A stretch of DNA of 64,000 bases. Origin: Robiginitalea aestuariiviva. GTDB taxonomy: Bacteria; Bacteroidota; Bacteroidia; Flavobacteriales; Flavobacteriaceae. Within the stretch, counting starts at the first letter, position 1; the number at the start of each line of letters is the position of its first letter. Made by a program: the position numbers and the translations under genes. The notes under the pieces were generated by a model. That model was given only the letters and a program-made list of their open reading frames with translations, was not told where the DNA came from and did not search any database. The stretch covers positions 736,240 to 800,239 of the forward strand of contig NZ_JARPUQ010000002.1 in assembly GCF_029537735.1 (NCBI RefSeq), read 5' to 3'. Positions 37,640 to 47,119 of this stretch are shown piece by piece.

Positions 37640-37975
37640 TTAGTCTTGGGTTTCCCCGCTTTTTTGACGGGCATGGGCCAGGCCCCAGTCCAGCCAGCGC
37701 TCCAGATCCGCGTCCTTGGCGAACCCCTCCGGGCTTACCTGTATGAATTCCCGCATCACCCGCCCGGTAAAATCCATAGGGCGGGCCCCCGGCTGTTCCA
37801 GGGCTGTATCCATTAGGGCGGCAGGGACACGGGCCATCAACTCCGGACCCATAATCCCCACACTCATTTTGCCTTTGTACAGGTAGGCCAGCCCGCCAAA
37901 CATCTTTTTACAGGTCATATGGTGGTGGGCCCCGTCCGGCCGGGCCAGGAGGATCTCATTGATCCGGTTTTCCAA
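37640..37975 (-). CDS. TfoX/Sxy N-terminal domain family protein
   Basis: A 111-residue protein read from the TTG at 37975. The core CKKMFGGLAYLYKGKMSVGI near 22-41 and the C-terminal MDFTGRVMREFIQVSP are the TfoX N-terminal domain. In-frame codons upstream read Ala-Tyr-Asp-Thr-Thr, and family proteins begin MAYD-x-x-L-x-x-R. The true start is therefore probably the CTG at 37993 (or an ATC two codons earlier), a non-standard initiator. Sxy regulates competence in gammaproteobacteria, but short stand-alone members like this are uncharacterised. It sits between tsaD and rsmE. Confidence 0.85.
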   Translation of the reverse strand: MENRINEILLARPDGAHHHMTCKKMFGGLAYLYKGKMSVGIMGPELMARVPAALMDTALEQPGARPMDFTGRVMREFIQVSPEGFAKDADLERWLDWGLAHARQKSGETQD

Positions 37976-38005
37976 TGTAGTATCGTAGGCCAGGGCGATC
38001 GGGTT

Positions 38006-39034
38006 TTAGCTGCCAATCCGGAACCGGGCTTTGGCGGTTACGCGCAGGTCCGAAAAATCCTTTTCAAGATACTTTAAATGCCCCACAATTCCTATCATCG
38101 CAGCGTTGTCCGTACAGTATTCAAAAGGAGGGAGGTAGGTAATCCACCTCAGGCGGCTTTCCTCCGCTTTGAGCGCCTGGCGTATCCCGCTGTTGGCCGA
38201 TACCCCGCCGCCTATGGCAATGTGGCGGATTCCGGTCTGTTCGCTGGCTTTGCGCAGCTTTTGCATCAGGATGGTCACAATGGTGTGCTGGATGGAGGCG
38301 CAGAGGTCCGGGAGATTCTTGGCCACAAAATCCGAATCCTTTTCGGTTTCCTGTTGCAGGAAATACAGGATGCTGGTCTTCAGGCCGCTGAAACTGAAAT
38401 TCAGGCCGGGCACTTTGGGAATGGGAAAGCGGAAGCGCCTGGGGTCTCCCTGGGAAGCCATCCGGTCTACCATGGGCCCGCCGGGATACGGGAACCCCAG
38501 CAACTTTGCGCTTTTGTCGAAGGCTTCGCCTACAGCATCGTCCAGGGTCTCACCCAACACCTCCATTTTAAAATGGTCTTCTACCCTCAGGATTTGGGTA
38601 TGCCCCCCGCTGATGGTCATGGCCAGAAAAGGGAAGGGCGGGGCGGTCATGCCCGGGGCTTCCAGGAAGTGGGCCAGCACATGGGCCTCCATGTGGTTTA
38701 CCGCCAGCAGCGGGATGTTCAGCCCCAGCGCCAGCGACTTGGCAAAAGAGGTGCCTACCAGCAGGGAGCCGAGCAGGCCCGGACCCCGCGTAAATGCTAT
38801 GGCGGATAGCTGTTTTTTGTCGATATTTGCTTGAGCCAAGGCCTGGTGCACCAAAGGGACGATGTGAAGCTGGTGCGCCCGGGAAGCCAATTCCGGAACC
38901 ACACCGCCATAGGCCTCGTGGATGTGCTGGGTAGCCACCACATTGCTGAGGGCCTTTCGGTCCCGCAGGACGGCGGCCGAAGTGTCGTCGCAGGAGGATT
39001 CAATAGCCAGGATGTATACAGGCGCTTTGCTCAC
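38006..39034 (-). CDS. tsaD: tRNA N6-adenosine threonylcarbamoyltransferase TsaD
   Basis: A 342-residue ASKHA-fold protein. A GTG at 39034 yields MSKAPVYILAIESSCDDTS, the normal family start; a TTG at 39076 would put a promoter-like box inside the gene. Metal ligands H114 and H118 are in NHMEAH. ISGGHTQIL, LDDAVGEAFDKSAKLLG and the C-terminal YCTDNAAMIG are all intact. With TsaB, TsaC and TsaE it forms t6A37 on ANN-reading tRNAs. It is divergent from tamB, an arrangement common in Flavobacteriia. Confidence 0.97.
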   Translation of the reverse strand: MSKAPVYILAIESSCDDTSAAVLRDRKALSNVVATQHIHEAYGGVVPELASRAHQLHIVPLVHQALAQANIDKKQLSAIAFTRGPGLLGSLLVGTSFAKSLALGLNIPLLAVNHMEAHVLAHFLEAPGMTAPPFPFLAMTISGGHTQILRVEDHFKMEVLGETLDDAVGEAFDKSAKLLGFPYPGGPMVDRMASQGDPRRFRFPIPKVPGLNFSFSGLKTSILYFLQQETEKDSDFVAKNLPDLCASIQHTIVTILMQKLRKASEQTGIRHIAIGGGVSANSGIRQALKAEESRLRWITYLPPFEYCTDNAAMIGIVGHLKYLEKDFSDLRVTAKARFRIGS

Positions 39035-39062
39035 CGTGAAAATGGAACGAATTTTGGATACG

Positions 39063-39070
39063 CAAAGGTA
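39063..39070 (-). promoter_or_regulatory. Candidate -7 promoter box (TACCTTTG) for tsaD
   Basis: On the minus strand this reads TACCTTTG, an exact TAnnTTTG match, about 29 bp upstream of the GTG at 39034. Its position supports the GTG start over the more distal TTG. Confidence 0.45.
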
Positions 39071-39132
39071 AAACAATAGGCCCTATCAGGAAACTTCGGA
39101 AAATAGTCATCCGCACCCTGCTCATTATCCTG

Positions 39133-42100
39133 GTGTGTTGCGTGCTGGGAACGGTGATCCTTTCCCTCCCGGCCGTGCAGACCCGTCTTGCCCGGATGGC
39201 TACCGAGCGGATTAACCGGGATTTTGGCACGGACATCCGCATTGACCGCCTGGGCATTTCCCTGATCAGCTGGAACACGGCCCTGAGGGATATCTTTATC
39301 CGCGACTACCAGGGCGACACCCTGGCCCACATTGAAAAACTCAACACCTCGGTTTTGAGCCTGCGCGACCTGCTGCAGGGCAACCTCGAATTCGGGGACA
39401 TCGACATTGAGCGGCTCTACCTGAACCTGAAGACCTACCCGGATGCCCCGGATACCAACCTGGGCATCTTTATCGACAAGCTGGACGACGGCCAGCCCCG
39501 GCCCCCCGGTACGCCTCCCTTTTACTTTTACGCCTCATCCATCCGGATAGAAAACAGCCGGTTTTCCCTCCGGGACGAAAACCTGGAAAAACCCCAGATC
39601 CTGGATTTTTCAGACCTGAACATCGAGGCGGATGCCTTTACGATTTTGGGGCCGGAGGTACGCGCCTCCATCCGCGAACTGGCGCTTAAAAGCCCCCGGG
39701 ACCTGCAGATCGATACCCTGGCCACGGAGTTTACCTATACGCGGGAACAGATGCGCTTTGACTCCCTGCGCATCCGCACCCCAGGTTCCGACCTGAAAGG
39801 GGGGCTGGTATTCGACTACCAGCGGGAAGACCTGGTGCAATTTACGGATAAGGTGCAGCTTACGGCCTATTTCGATGCCTCGGAGGTAAGCCTGGACGAG
39901 GTCAACCGCCTGTACGATGTCTTCGGATCCGGCCGAAGTGCCACCTTCAGCACCCGGGTTTCCGGTACCCTGAACGCCCTGAAACTGGAAGACCTGCTGC
40001 TGGTTACGGACCAGACCGGGATCAGGGGCACCTTTGACTTCCAGAATTTGTTCCGCAAGGACGGGGCCTTTCAGTTGGACGCCCAGATCCGTGACATCAC
40101 CACCACCTACTACCAGATGCGCGGGCTTATGCCCAACCTGCTGGGGGAAACCCTGCCTTCCTCCCTGGAAAAGCTGGGGCAGTTCACCGTTAGGGGCGCT
40201 TCCCGGATTACCGAGAATTCCGTGAATGCCCAGGTCAATATCAACAGTCGCATCGGAAACTGTTATGCGGATTTGGACATGACGGGGATAGACCAGGTAG
40301 ATGCCGCCGCCTACCGTGGGTTTATCTCCCTGATCGATTTTGACCTGGGGGATTTTGCCGGCAATCCCGCCTTTGGGCGGACGTCCCTGGATTTTAACGT
40401 GGAAGGGGAGGGCTTTACCCGGGAAACCCTCAACACCGAGGTAATCGGGGAGGTTTACGCCCTAACCTTTAACGATTATACCTATTCGGACATCTCCGTT
40501 TCCGGGGTGTTGAAAGACCAACTCTTTGACGGCTCCCTGAACTCCCGGGATCCCAACCTGGTCTTTACCTTTAAGGGGCTGGCGGATTTTGGCAACCAGC
40601 CCAACACCTTCAATTTTGTAGCCTCGGTAGACCGCGCAGACCTGAGCGCCCTTAATATTATCAAGGATTCGGTATCGGTTTTCAGGGGGAACATCGATAT
40701 GGACATCACGGGGAACGACCCGGACAACATCCGGGGGAATATGCGCTTTAGCCAGACTCAGTTCCGCAATGCTGCCAACACCTATTACTTTGAGGATTTC
40801 CAGGTGGCCTCCCGGATGGACGAAGATTCCGTACGCACCATCGAAATCAACTCCCCGGATATTATAACCGGTTATATGCAAGGGAAGTTCCGGGTGCGGG
40901 AGCTGGGCAAACTGGTGCAAAATTCCATCGGCAGTATTTATACCAACTATAAACCCTACGAGATTTCCCAAGGGCAGCAGCTCAGTTTTAATTTCCGGAT
41001 CTACAACAAGATTGTGGAGGCCTTTTACCCGCAGGTTTCCCTGGGCCCGAACACCTTTATGCGGGGCGATATTGTGGCCGACCAGGGGGACTTTAAACTC
41101 ACTTTTAAATCCCCGGACATCACGGCCTTCGGCAACCACCTGGGGGAGGTGGATGTGCGTATCGACAACAAGAACCCCCTGTTTAACACCTATGTTTCCG
41201 TAGCGGACGTAGAAACCGTCTATTACGATCTCAAGGACTTCGAACTGATTAACACCACCCTGAACGACACCCTGTTTTTCCGTACGGAGTTCAAAGGGGG
41301 CAGCCAGTACAACGACACCTACAACCTGAACTTTTACCACACCTTTGCGGAAGGGAATAAATCCGTAATCGGCCTGAAGCGGTCGGACGTGAGTTTTAAG
41401 GGGAACACCTGGATGCTGAACCGCAGCGGGAATGACCGAAATAAAGTGATCGTAAACCGCACCCTGGACAGTATTCGCATCGAGGAGATCGTGATGAACA
41501 ACGAAGCGCGGGAAGAGATTGTGCTGAGCGGGGAGCTGGCGGACTCTACCTATAAAGACCTGGAGTTGCGCTTTAAAATTGTTTCCCTGGACAAGATCAC
41601 CCCGGCCATAGACAGCCTCAAGTTAAGCGGGGAAGTAAACGGGGTACTCAATGTGCGGCAGGAGGACGATATCTACCTGCCCATCGGCAACCTGACTATC
41701 TCGGATTTCGGGATCAACGGGGCCCAGCTGGGGCAGCTGGATTTCGGGATTGTCGGGAACAAGGACCTCTCCGAGTTTTCCGTAAACACCCAGATAACGG
41801 AGGGCGGGCGTGAAAAATTCTCGGTCATCGGGACTGTCCTGAACCAGGGGGAGATACCGGAAGCCAACCTTACCGCCAGCTTCTCGGATTTTGCCCTGGA
41901 ACCCTTTAACCCCCTGGGTGAGGGGGTTATTGACCAGATCCGGGGAGGGATTGACGGAACTGCCCGCATCCGGGGCGATATCCGGAACCCCGATATATCC
42001 GGCCTGCTGACCCTGAACGACGCCGGCCTGGCCATCCCTTACCTGAATGTCAACTACGCCTTTGCGCCTAATTCGGTGGTGCGCCTGCAGCAGCAAATCT

Positions 42101-43578
42101 TCGATTTTCAGAACATCCGCCTGACCGATACGGCTGAGGGAACCCACGCCCTGCTGGACGGGACCATTACCCACCAGTTTTTTGACGACTGGCGGCTGAA
42201 CCTCAAGGTAGACACCCAGGGCGACCGCTTTTTGATCCTCAATACCGGCTACGAAGAGGAGGCCCTGTATTATGGGCAGGCCTTTGCCGCCGGGGAGGGG
42301 CGCATCCACGGCCGGACGACGGCCCTGAATATTGATTTTGTGGGGGCTACAGCCCGGGGGACTTCCCTGAAAATCCCCATCAGCGACGTGGCCTCGGTAG
42401 GGGATTACAGTTTTATCAACTTTGTGGAAAAGGGCAGCCGGCAGACGGTGGAGGCCTCACGCCAATTGAAGGAATACCAGGGGCTGGAGCTGAACTTTGA
42501 CCTGGATGTAACCCCCGAAGCCGAGGTGGAAATTGTGGTGGACCAGCAAACCGGGAGTTCCCTGAAAGGGACCGGGGCAGGCCTTATCTTTATTGAAATC
42601 AATACGAACGGCAAGTTCAATATGCTGGGGGATTTCGTAGTGGTCAACGGGGTGTACAACTTTAAATCCGGGGGGGTGATCGACCGGACCTTCCGGGTTA
42701 AACCGGGGGGGACCATCAACTGGGACGGCGATCCCCTGGCGGCCAGCCTGAACATGGAGGCGGTCTATACGCTCAATGCCAACCCCGCCCCCTTGCTGGA
42801 GAACAATCGCTTTTCCCAGAGCATCCCCACGGAAGTACTGGTGCGCCTAACCGGTGAGCTGGAACAGCCCACGGTGGACTTTGATATCGAATTTCCGGGC
42901 ACCAGTTCCATTGTGAAATCCGAACTGGAATACCGCCTGCAAGACCCTACAGTAGAAGAACGAAACGCCATTTTCCTGTTGGCACAGGGCACCTTTGTGG
43001 CAGACGGCAGCGGCCTGAACCAGAGTGCCGTGGCCGGAAGCCTGATCGGTTCGGCTACTACCAACCTCTTTAACCAGGTGCTGGGGGGAGGGGACGAAAA
43101 CTTTAACCTGGGCGTTTCCTATGAAGCCGGCTACAACGACCCCAACGCCGAGGTGAATACCGAAGACCGCATCGGGGTAACCGTTTCTACCCGCATTAGC
43201 GACCGTATCCTGTTTAACGGGCGCTTCGGGGTCCCGGTGGGCGGAGTAAGCGAATCCGCAGTGGCCGGGGATGCGGAGGTGCAACTCTTGCTCAACAAGG
43301 AGGGTACCCTGAGCATGCGGATCTTTAACCGCCAGAACGAGATCCAGTCCTTCCTGGCGGAACGGCAGGGGTATACCCAGGGGGTGGGACTCTCCTACGA
43401 GGTAGATTTTAACAGCTTCCGGGACTTACTACAACAGGTGCTGAAAAAACGCGCTAAAGCCCCGGCCCAGCCCCCCGGAAATCCGGCAGACAGCCTTTCC
43501 GGCCGCCCCCGTCCCGAGGCCGTTATGGGGAAAGACAGTTTGATACGTTTTTATTCCAAAAATCAAAAACCTTTTTAA
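39133..43578 (+). CDS. Translocation/assembly module TamB domain-containing protein
   Basis: A 1481-residue AsmA/TamB-type protein from the GTG at 39133. An N-terminal membrane anchor is followed by long beta-helical repeats (hundreds of residues of alternating DxxIExLxLxLxT-like strands) and the C-terminal DUF490/TamB domain (FEFPGTSSIVKSELEYRLQDPT-like region near 1250-1290, then QGTFVADGSG). It bridges inner membrane and outer membrane and is thought to move phospholipid or help insert outer-membrane proteins. Codons upstream of the GTG encode RKLRKIVIRTLLIIL, a proper basic-hydrophobic anchor, so translation probably starts near 39076 at a non-standard codon. A hairpin with a T tract overlaps its end. 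Confidence 0.92.
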   Translation: MCCVLGTVILSLPAVQTRLARMATERINRDFGTDIRIDRLGISLISWNTALRDIFIRDYQGDTLAHIEKLNTSVLSLRDLLQGNLEFGDIDIERLYLNLKTYPDAPDTNLGIFIDKLDDGQPRPPGTPPFYFYASSIRIENSRFSLRDENLEKPQILDFSDLNIEADAFTILGPEVRASIRELALKSPRDLQIDTLATEFTYTREQMRFDSLRIRTPGSDLKGGLVFDYQREDLVQFTDKVQLTAYFDASEVSLDEVNRLYDVFGSGRSATFSTRVSGTLNALKLEDLLLVTDQTGIRGTFDFQNLFRKDGAFQLDAQIRDITTTYYQMRGLMPNLLGETLPSSLEKLGQFTVRGASRITENSVNAQVNINSRIGNCYADLDMTGIDQVDAAAYRGFISLIDFDLGDFAGNPAFGRTSLDFNVEGEGFTRETLNTEVIGEVYALTFNDYTYSDISVSGVLKDQLFDGSLNSRDPNLVFTFKGLADFGNQPNTFNFVASVDRADLSALNIIKDSVSVFRGNIDMDITGNDPDNIRGNMRFSQTQFRNAANTYYFEDFQVASRMDEDSVRTIEINSPDIITGYMQGKFRVRELGKLVQNSIGSIYTNYKPYEISQGQQLSFNFRIYNKIVEAFYPQVSLGPNTFMRGDIVADQGDFKLTFKSPDITAFGNHLGEVDVRIDNKNPLFNTYVSVADVETVYYDLKDFELINTTLNDTLFFRTEFKGGSQYNDTYNLNFYHTFAEGNKSVIGLKRSDVSFKGNTWMLNRSGNDRNKVIVNRTLDSIRIEEIVMNNEAREEIVLSGELADSTYKDLELRFKIVSLDKITPAIDSLKLSGEVNGVLNVRQEDDIYLPIGNLTISDFGINGAQLGQLDFGIVGNKDLSEFSVNTQITEGGREKFSVIGTVLNQGEIPEANLTASFSDFALEPFNPLGEGVIDQIRGGIDGTARIRGDIRNPDISGLLTLNDAGLAIPYLNVNYAFAPNSVVRLQQQIFDFQNIRLTDTAEGTHALLDGTITHQFFDDWRLNLKVDTQGDRFLILNTGYEEEALYYGQAFAAGEGRIHGRTTALNIDFVGATARGTSLKIPISDVASVGDYSFINFVEKGSRQTVEASRQLKEYQGLELNFDLDVTPEAEVEIVVDQQTGSSLKGTGAGLIFIEINTNGKFNMLGDFVVVNGVYNFKSGGVIDRTFRVKPGGTINWDGDPLAASLNMEAVYTLNANPAPLLENNRFSQSIPTEVLVRLTGELEQPTVDFDIEFPGTSSIVKSELEYRLQDPTVEERNAIFLLAQGTFVADGSGLNQSAVAGSLIGSATTNLFNQVLGGGDENFNLGVSYEAGYNDPNAEVNTEDRIGVTVSTRISDRILFNGRFGVPVGGVSESAVAGDAEVQLLLNKEGTLSMRIFNRQNEIQSFLAERQGYTQGVGLSYEVDFNSFRDLLQQVLKKRAKAPAQPPGNPADSLSGRPRPEAVMGKDSLIRFYSKNQKPF

Positions 43579-43595
43579 GGAAGGCCAGGTTTTTT
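43565..43595 (+). terminator. Candidate terminator after tamB
   Basis: An 8-bp stem AAAAACCT (43565-43572) pairs with AGGTTTTT (43587-43594) and ends in a run of six T. It overlaps the tamB stop codon. The stem is AT-rich, so it is weaker than the other terminators in this window. Confidence 0.55.
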
Positions 43596-43627
43596 ACATT
43601 TCCTTCGGTTTTCCGCTTTTTTCGTTA

Positions 43628-43641
43628 CGAAATCGTTTTCG
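43628..43641. promoter_or_regulatory. Near-palindrome upstream of pfkA, second LacI-like site
   Basis: CGAAATCGTTTTCG matches the palindrome at 26216-26229 at 13 of 14 positions, and the following A is shared too. It lies 81-94 bp before the pfkA start and about 60 bp before a promoter-like box. A common carbon regulator is suggested. Confidence 0.45.
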
Positions 43642-43697
43642 ACCCCCACTGCAGTCAGAATTCGTCCCGGGCAATTCCTTATTTGGTTAAAGTTTGT

Positions 43698-43705
43698 TAA
43701 TTTTG
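43698..43705 (+). promoter_or_regulatory. Candidate -7 promoter box (TAATTTTG) for pfkA
   Basis: Exact TAnnTTTG match 17 bp before the ATG of pfkA. A TTG occurs upstream but at a shorter distance than usual. Confidence 0.45.
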
Positions 43706-43721
43706 CCATTCATTTTTTTCC

Positions 43722-44708
43722 ATGGAGAAACCCATCAAAAAGATTGCGGTCATGACCTCCGGAGGGGATTCCCCCGGGATGAATGCCGCTATCCGTTCCG
43801 TTGTCCGGACCTGCGCGTACCTGGAAATCGAGTGCGTAGGTATCTACCGGGGGTACCAGGGCATGATCGAAGGGGACTTCGCCCCAATGGATGCCCGTAG
43901 CGTGAACAATATCATCAATAAGGGCGGGACCATCCTGAAGTCTGCCCGCTGCCTGGAATTCAAAACACCTGAAGGCCGGAAAACGGCTTATGACCAGCTC
44001 CGCAAAGCCGGGATAGAAGGTTTTGTGGTCATTGGCGGGGACGGCAGCTTCCGGGGCGCGACTATTTTCAATAAGGAATACGGGTTCCCGGTTATCGGGA
44101 TTCCCGGCACCATCGATAACGACATTACGGGTACCCGATATACCCTGGGCTTCGATACCGCCCTGAATACGGTAGTGGAAGCCATTGACAAGATCCGGGA
44201 TACGGCCAGCTCCCACAACCGCCTCTTTTTTGTGGAAGTGATGGGCCGTGACGTGGGCCACATCGCCCTGAATGCCGGAGTAGGAGCCGGGGCCGAGGAA
44301 ATCCTGATCCCGGAAGAAAACCTGGGGCTCGAGCGCTTACTGGAATCTTTGAAGCGCAGCAAGAAATCCGGAAAATCCTCCAGTATCGTAGTGGTAGCCG
44401 AAGGGGATAAAACGGGCAAAAACGTCTTTGAACTCAAGCAGTACGTAGAAGAGCACCTGCCCATTTACGATGTACGGGTTTCCGTACTGGGTCACATGCA
44501 GCGGGGCGGTACCCCCAGCGCCTTCGACCGGGTGCTGGCCAGCCGCATGGGCGTACGCGCCGTGGAAGCCCTGCTGGAAGGCAAGACCAACCTGATGGTG
44601 GGGATTATAGACAACGAAATTGTGCTCACGCCTATCGAAGAGGCGATTAAAGGGCACACCTCAATAGACAGGGAACTCATCCGGGTTTCCGACATTATGA
44701 CCGTATAA
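43722..44708 (+). CDS. pfkA: ATP-dependent 6-phosphofructokinase
   Basis: A 328-residue PfkA. The phosphate-binding loop TSGGDSPGMNAAIRSVV lies near 10-26, GGDGSFRGA near 106-114, the catalytic GTIDNDITGT near 127-136, MGRDVGHIAL near 173, and the substrate arginine in GHMQRGG near 253-259. Length equals bacterial PfkA. It phosphorylates fructose-6-phosphate to fructose-1,6-bisphosphate. It lies 18 bp before gap, forming a glycolytic operon that ends in a strong terminator. A LacI-like site upstream suggests carbon-source control. Confidence 0.98.
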   Translation: MEKPIKKIAVMTSGGDSPGMNAAIRSVVRTCAYLEIECVGIYRGYQGMIEGDFAPMDARSVNNIINKGGTILKSARCLEFKTPEGRKTAYDQLRKAGIEGFVVIGGDGSFRGATIFNKEYGFPVIGIPGTIDNDITGTRYTLGFDTALNTVVEAIDKIRDTASSHNRLFFVEVMGRDVGHIALNAGVGAGAEEILIPEENLGLERLLESLKRSKKSGKSSSIVVVAEGDKTGKNVFELKQYVEEHLPIYDVRVSVLGHMQRGGTPSAFDRVLASRMGVRAVEALLEGKTNLMVGIIDNEIVLTPIEEAIKGHTSIDRELIRVSDIMTV

Positions 44709-45728
<1,020 letters not shown>

Positions 45729-45753
45729 CGCTAAGTTTCACACCAAACAAGGA

Positions 45754-45805
45754 GGGACCTGTCCGGAAATGCCGTACCCGGCAGGGGGCACAGGTCCCTT
45801 TTTTT
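45754..45805 (+). terminator. Rho-independent terminator after gap
   Basis: Stem GGGACCTGT (45754-45762) pairs perfectly with ACAGGTCCC (45790-45798), with an inner GC-rich pairing between, followed by seven T. It separates the pfkA-gap unit from the kinase gene that starts 15 bp later. Confidence 0.9.
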
Positions 45806-45819
45806 GATCTCAACAGCCT

Positions 45820-46671
45820 ATGATCCTGATTACCGATAGCGGCGCCACCAAGGCGGACTGGATTGCCCTGGACTCCAAAGGGGAGCAGGTATTTATGACC
45901 CAAACCCTGGGCCTGAGCCCTGAGGTGCTCTCCAAGGAAGTGATTGAGGAGCGACTGGCCAATAACTTTGAACTGGCCCGGAATGCCCACAAGGTAGAAC
46001 GGCTCTACTTTTACGGGGCCGGTTGCGGCACCGACCGTATGCGGCGGTTTCTGAAAAAGATTTTCCGTGAATTTTTTCCGAAAGCGAAAGTGGAGGTCAA
46101 GGAAGATACCTATGCCGCCATCTACTCCACGACCCGCATCGGGCACCAGGGCATTGTTTGTATTCTGGGAACCGGGTCCAATTGCAGCTACTACGACGGC
46201 CACCAACTGATCCAGAAGGTGACCTCCCTGGGGTATATCCTTATGGACGACGGCAGCGGGAACTTTTTCGGGCGCAAGCTTATCCGGGATTACTTCTATC
46301 ACAAAATGCCGCAGGACCTGTCCCTGCTTTTCGATAAGGAGTACAACCTGGATGCAGACGTGATCAAGGAGAACCTGTACAAGAAACCCAACCCCAACAC
46401 CTACCTGGCCACCTTCGCCCGCTTCATTGTAGAGCACCGGGACCATCCGTACTGCAAAGGGGTTATCGATAAAGGTTTCCAGCAATTCATCAACAACCAT
46501 GTGATGCAGTTTGAGCTGGCCACCAAGGTGCCCGTACATTTTGTGGGCAGCATTGCCTACTACCTGCAGGATGAACTCAAGGCAGTGGTGGAGCGCAACG
46601 ACCTGGTCCTGGGCCAGATCCGCCAGCGCCCCATTGACGGGTTGATGGAATTCCATAAGGAAACGATCTGA
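45820..46671 (+). CDS. BadF/BadG-type ATPase, N-acetylglucosamine-kinase-like
   Basis: A 283-residue ASKHA-fold kinase. The phosphate-1 motif MILITDSGATKADWIAL opens the protein, YFYGAGCGTDRM is near 66-77, and the adenosine/phosphate-2 region CILGTGSNCSYYDG is near 112-125, followed by DDGSGNFFGRKLI. These match the BadF/BadG/BcrA/BcrD family that includes N-acetylglucosamine and glucosamine kinases. The likely role is phosphorylation of an amino sugar entering glycolysis or wall recycling. It begins just after the gap terminator, so it needs its own promoter or read-through. Confidence 0.85.
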   Translation: MILITDSGATKADWIALDSKGEQVFMTQTLGLSPEVLSKEVIEERLANNFELARNAHKVERLYFYGAGCGTDRMRRFLKKIFREFFPKAKVEVKEDTYAAIYSTTRIGHQGIVCILGTGSNCSYYDGHQLIQKVTSLGYILMDDGSGNFFGRKLIRDYFYHKMPQDLSLLFDKEYNLDADVIKENLYKKPNPNTYLATFARFIVEHRDHPYCKGVIDKGFQQFINNHVMQFELATKVPVHFVGSIAYYLQDELKAVVERNDLVLGQIRQRPIDGLMEFHKETI

Positions 46672-46702
46672 CCGTACGTATCTGTCCTTTTCGAATTAAT
46701 GA

Positions 46703-46735
46703 GTAAGCCCTATTCCAGGGCTTACTTTGTTTTGG
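46703..46735 (+). terminator. Rho-independent terminator after the sugar kinase
   Basis: A perfect 9-bp stem, GTAAGCCCT (46703-46711) with AGGGCTTAC (46717-46725), has a 5-base loop and is followed by TTTGTTTT. It lies 31 bp after the kinase stop. Confidence 0.9.
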
Positions 46736-46826
46736 TCCCCTGCCAGGGAAGCTTTTTGCGATAGAAGCCTGAAGGGTAAGGATACTGCTTGTGTATGGCA
46801 GGGCACGGCGATAGCTTGCATCCAGG

Positions 46827-46845
46827 GGGTGGGGGCTCCCCACCC
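46827..46845. repeat. GC-rich perfect hairpin
   Basis: GGGTGGGG and CCCCACCC pair over 8 bp around a 3-base loop. The sequence resembles the GGGGATTCCCCACCCCC motif at 1960-1975, so it may belong to the same dispersed family. Confidence 0.6.
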
Positions 46846-46918
46846 TAACGGTTTTATTCCTCCAAAAATTGCTGGCTTTCAGCCGGTTCCTTCCGGGAAA
46901 GGGGATTGCAGTTTCGCG

Positions 46919-47029
46919 GGGTAAATTTACCCTGGGGTGGGGCTGGAGGCCCCAATCAGAACCCTAAAGCCTGCATGAATCTTGCACGATCATGCGGTAA
47001 CTTCACCCCGGGGCGGGGCTGGAGGCCCC
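46919..47029. repeat. Two copies of a 35-bp element made of nested palindromes
   Basis: Copies at 46919-46953 and 46995-47029 differ at about five positions. The first starts with the perfect palindrome GGGTAAATTTACCC; both end with GGGGCTGGAGGCCCC (5-bp stem, TGGAG loop). The copies are 76 bp apart in direct orientation. This looks like an extragenic REP-type element rather than a transcription signal for a particular gene. Confidence 0.75.
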
Positions 47030-47119
47030 GGCACCTATATCAGGATAACTGCCACGGGAACCTTCGGCCCGCAAATAGGGGCATCATGGAAAAACAAGAG
47101 GGGTGCGGGCTTCCCGGAT

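Larger units (their letters stand above)
46672..47119. other. 448-bp gene-free region carrying hairpins and a duplicated element
   Basis: Bounded by the sugar kinase and ridA stops (convergent). After the terminator at 46703-46735 no coding frame has convincing codon use. It contains a strong GC hairpin (46827-46845) and two copies of a 35-bp structured element (46919-46953 and 46995-47029). No tRNA or known RNA is recognised. Confidence 0.6.
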
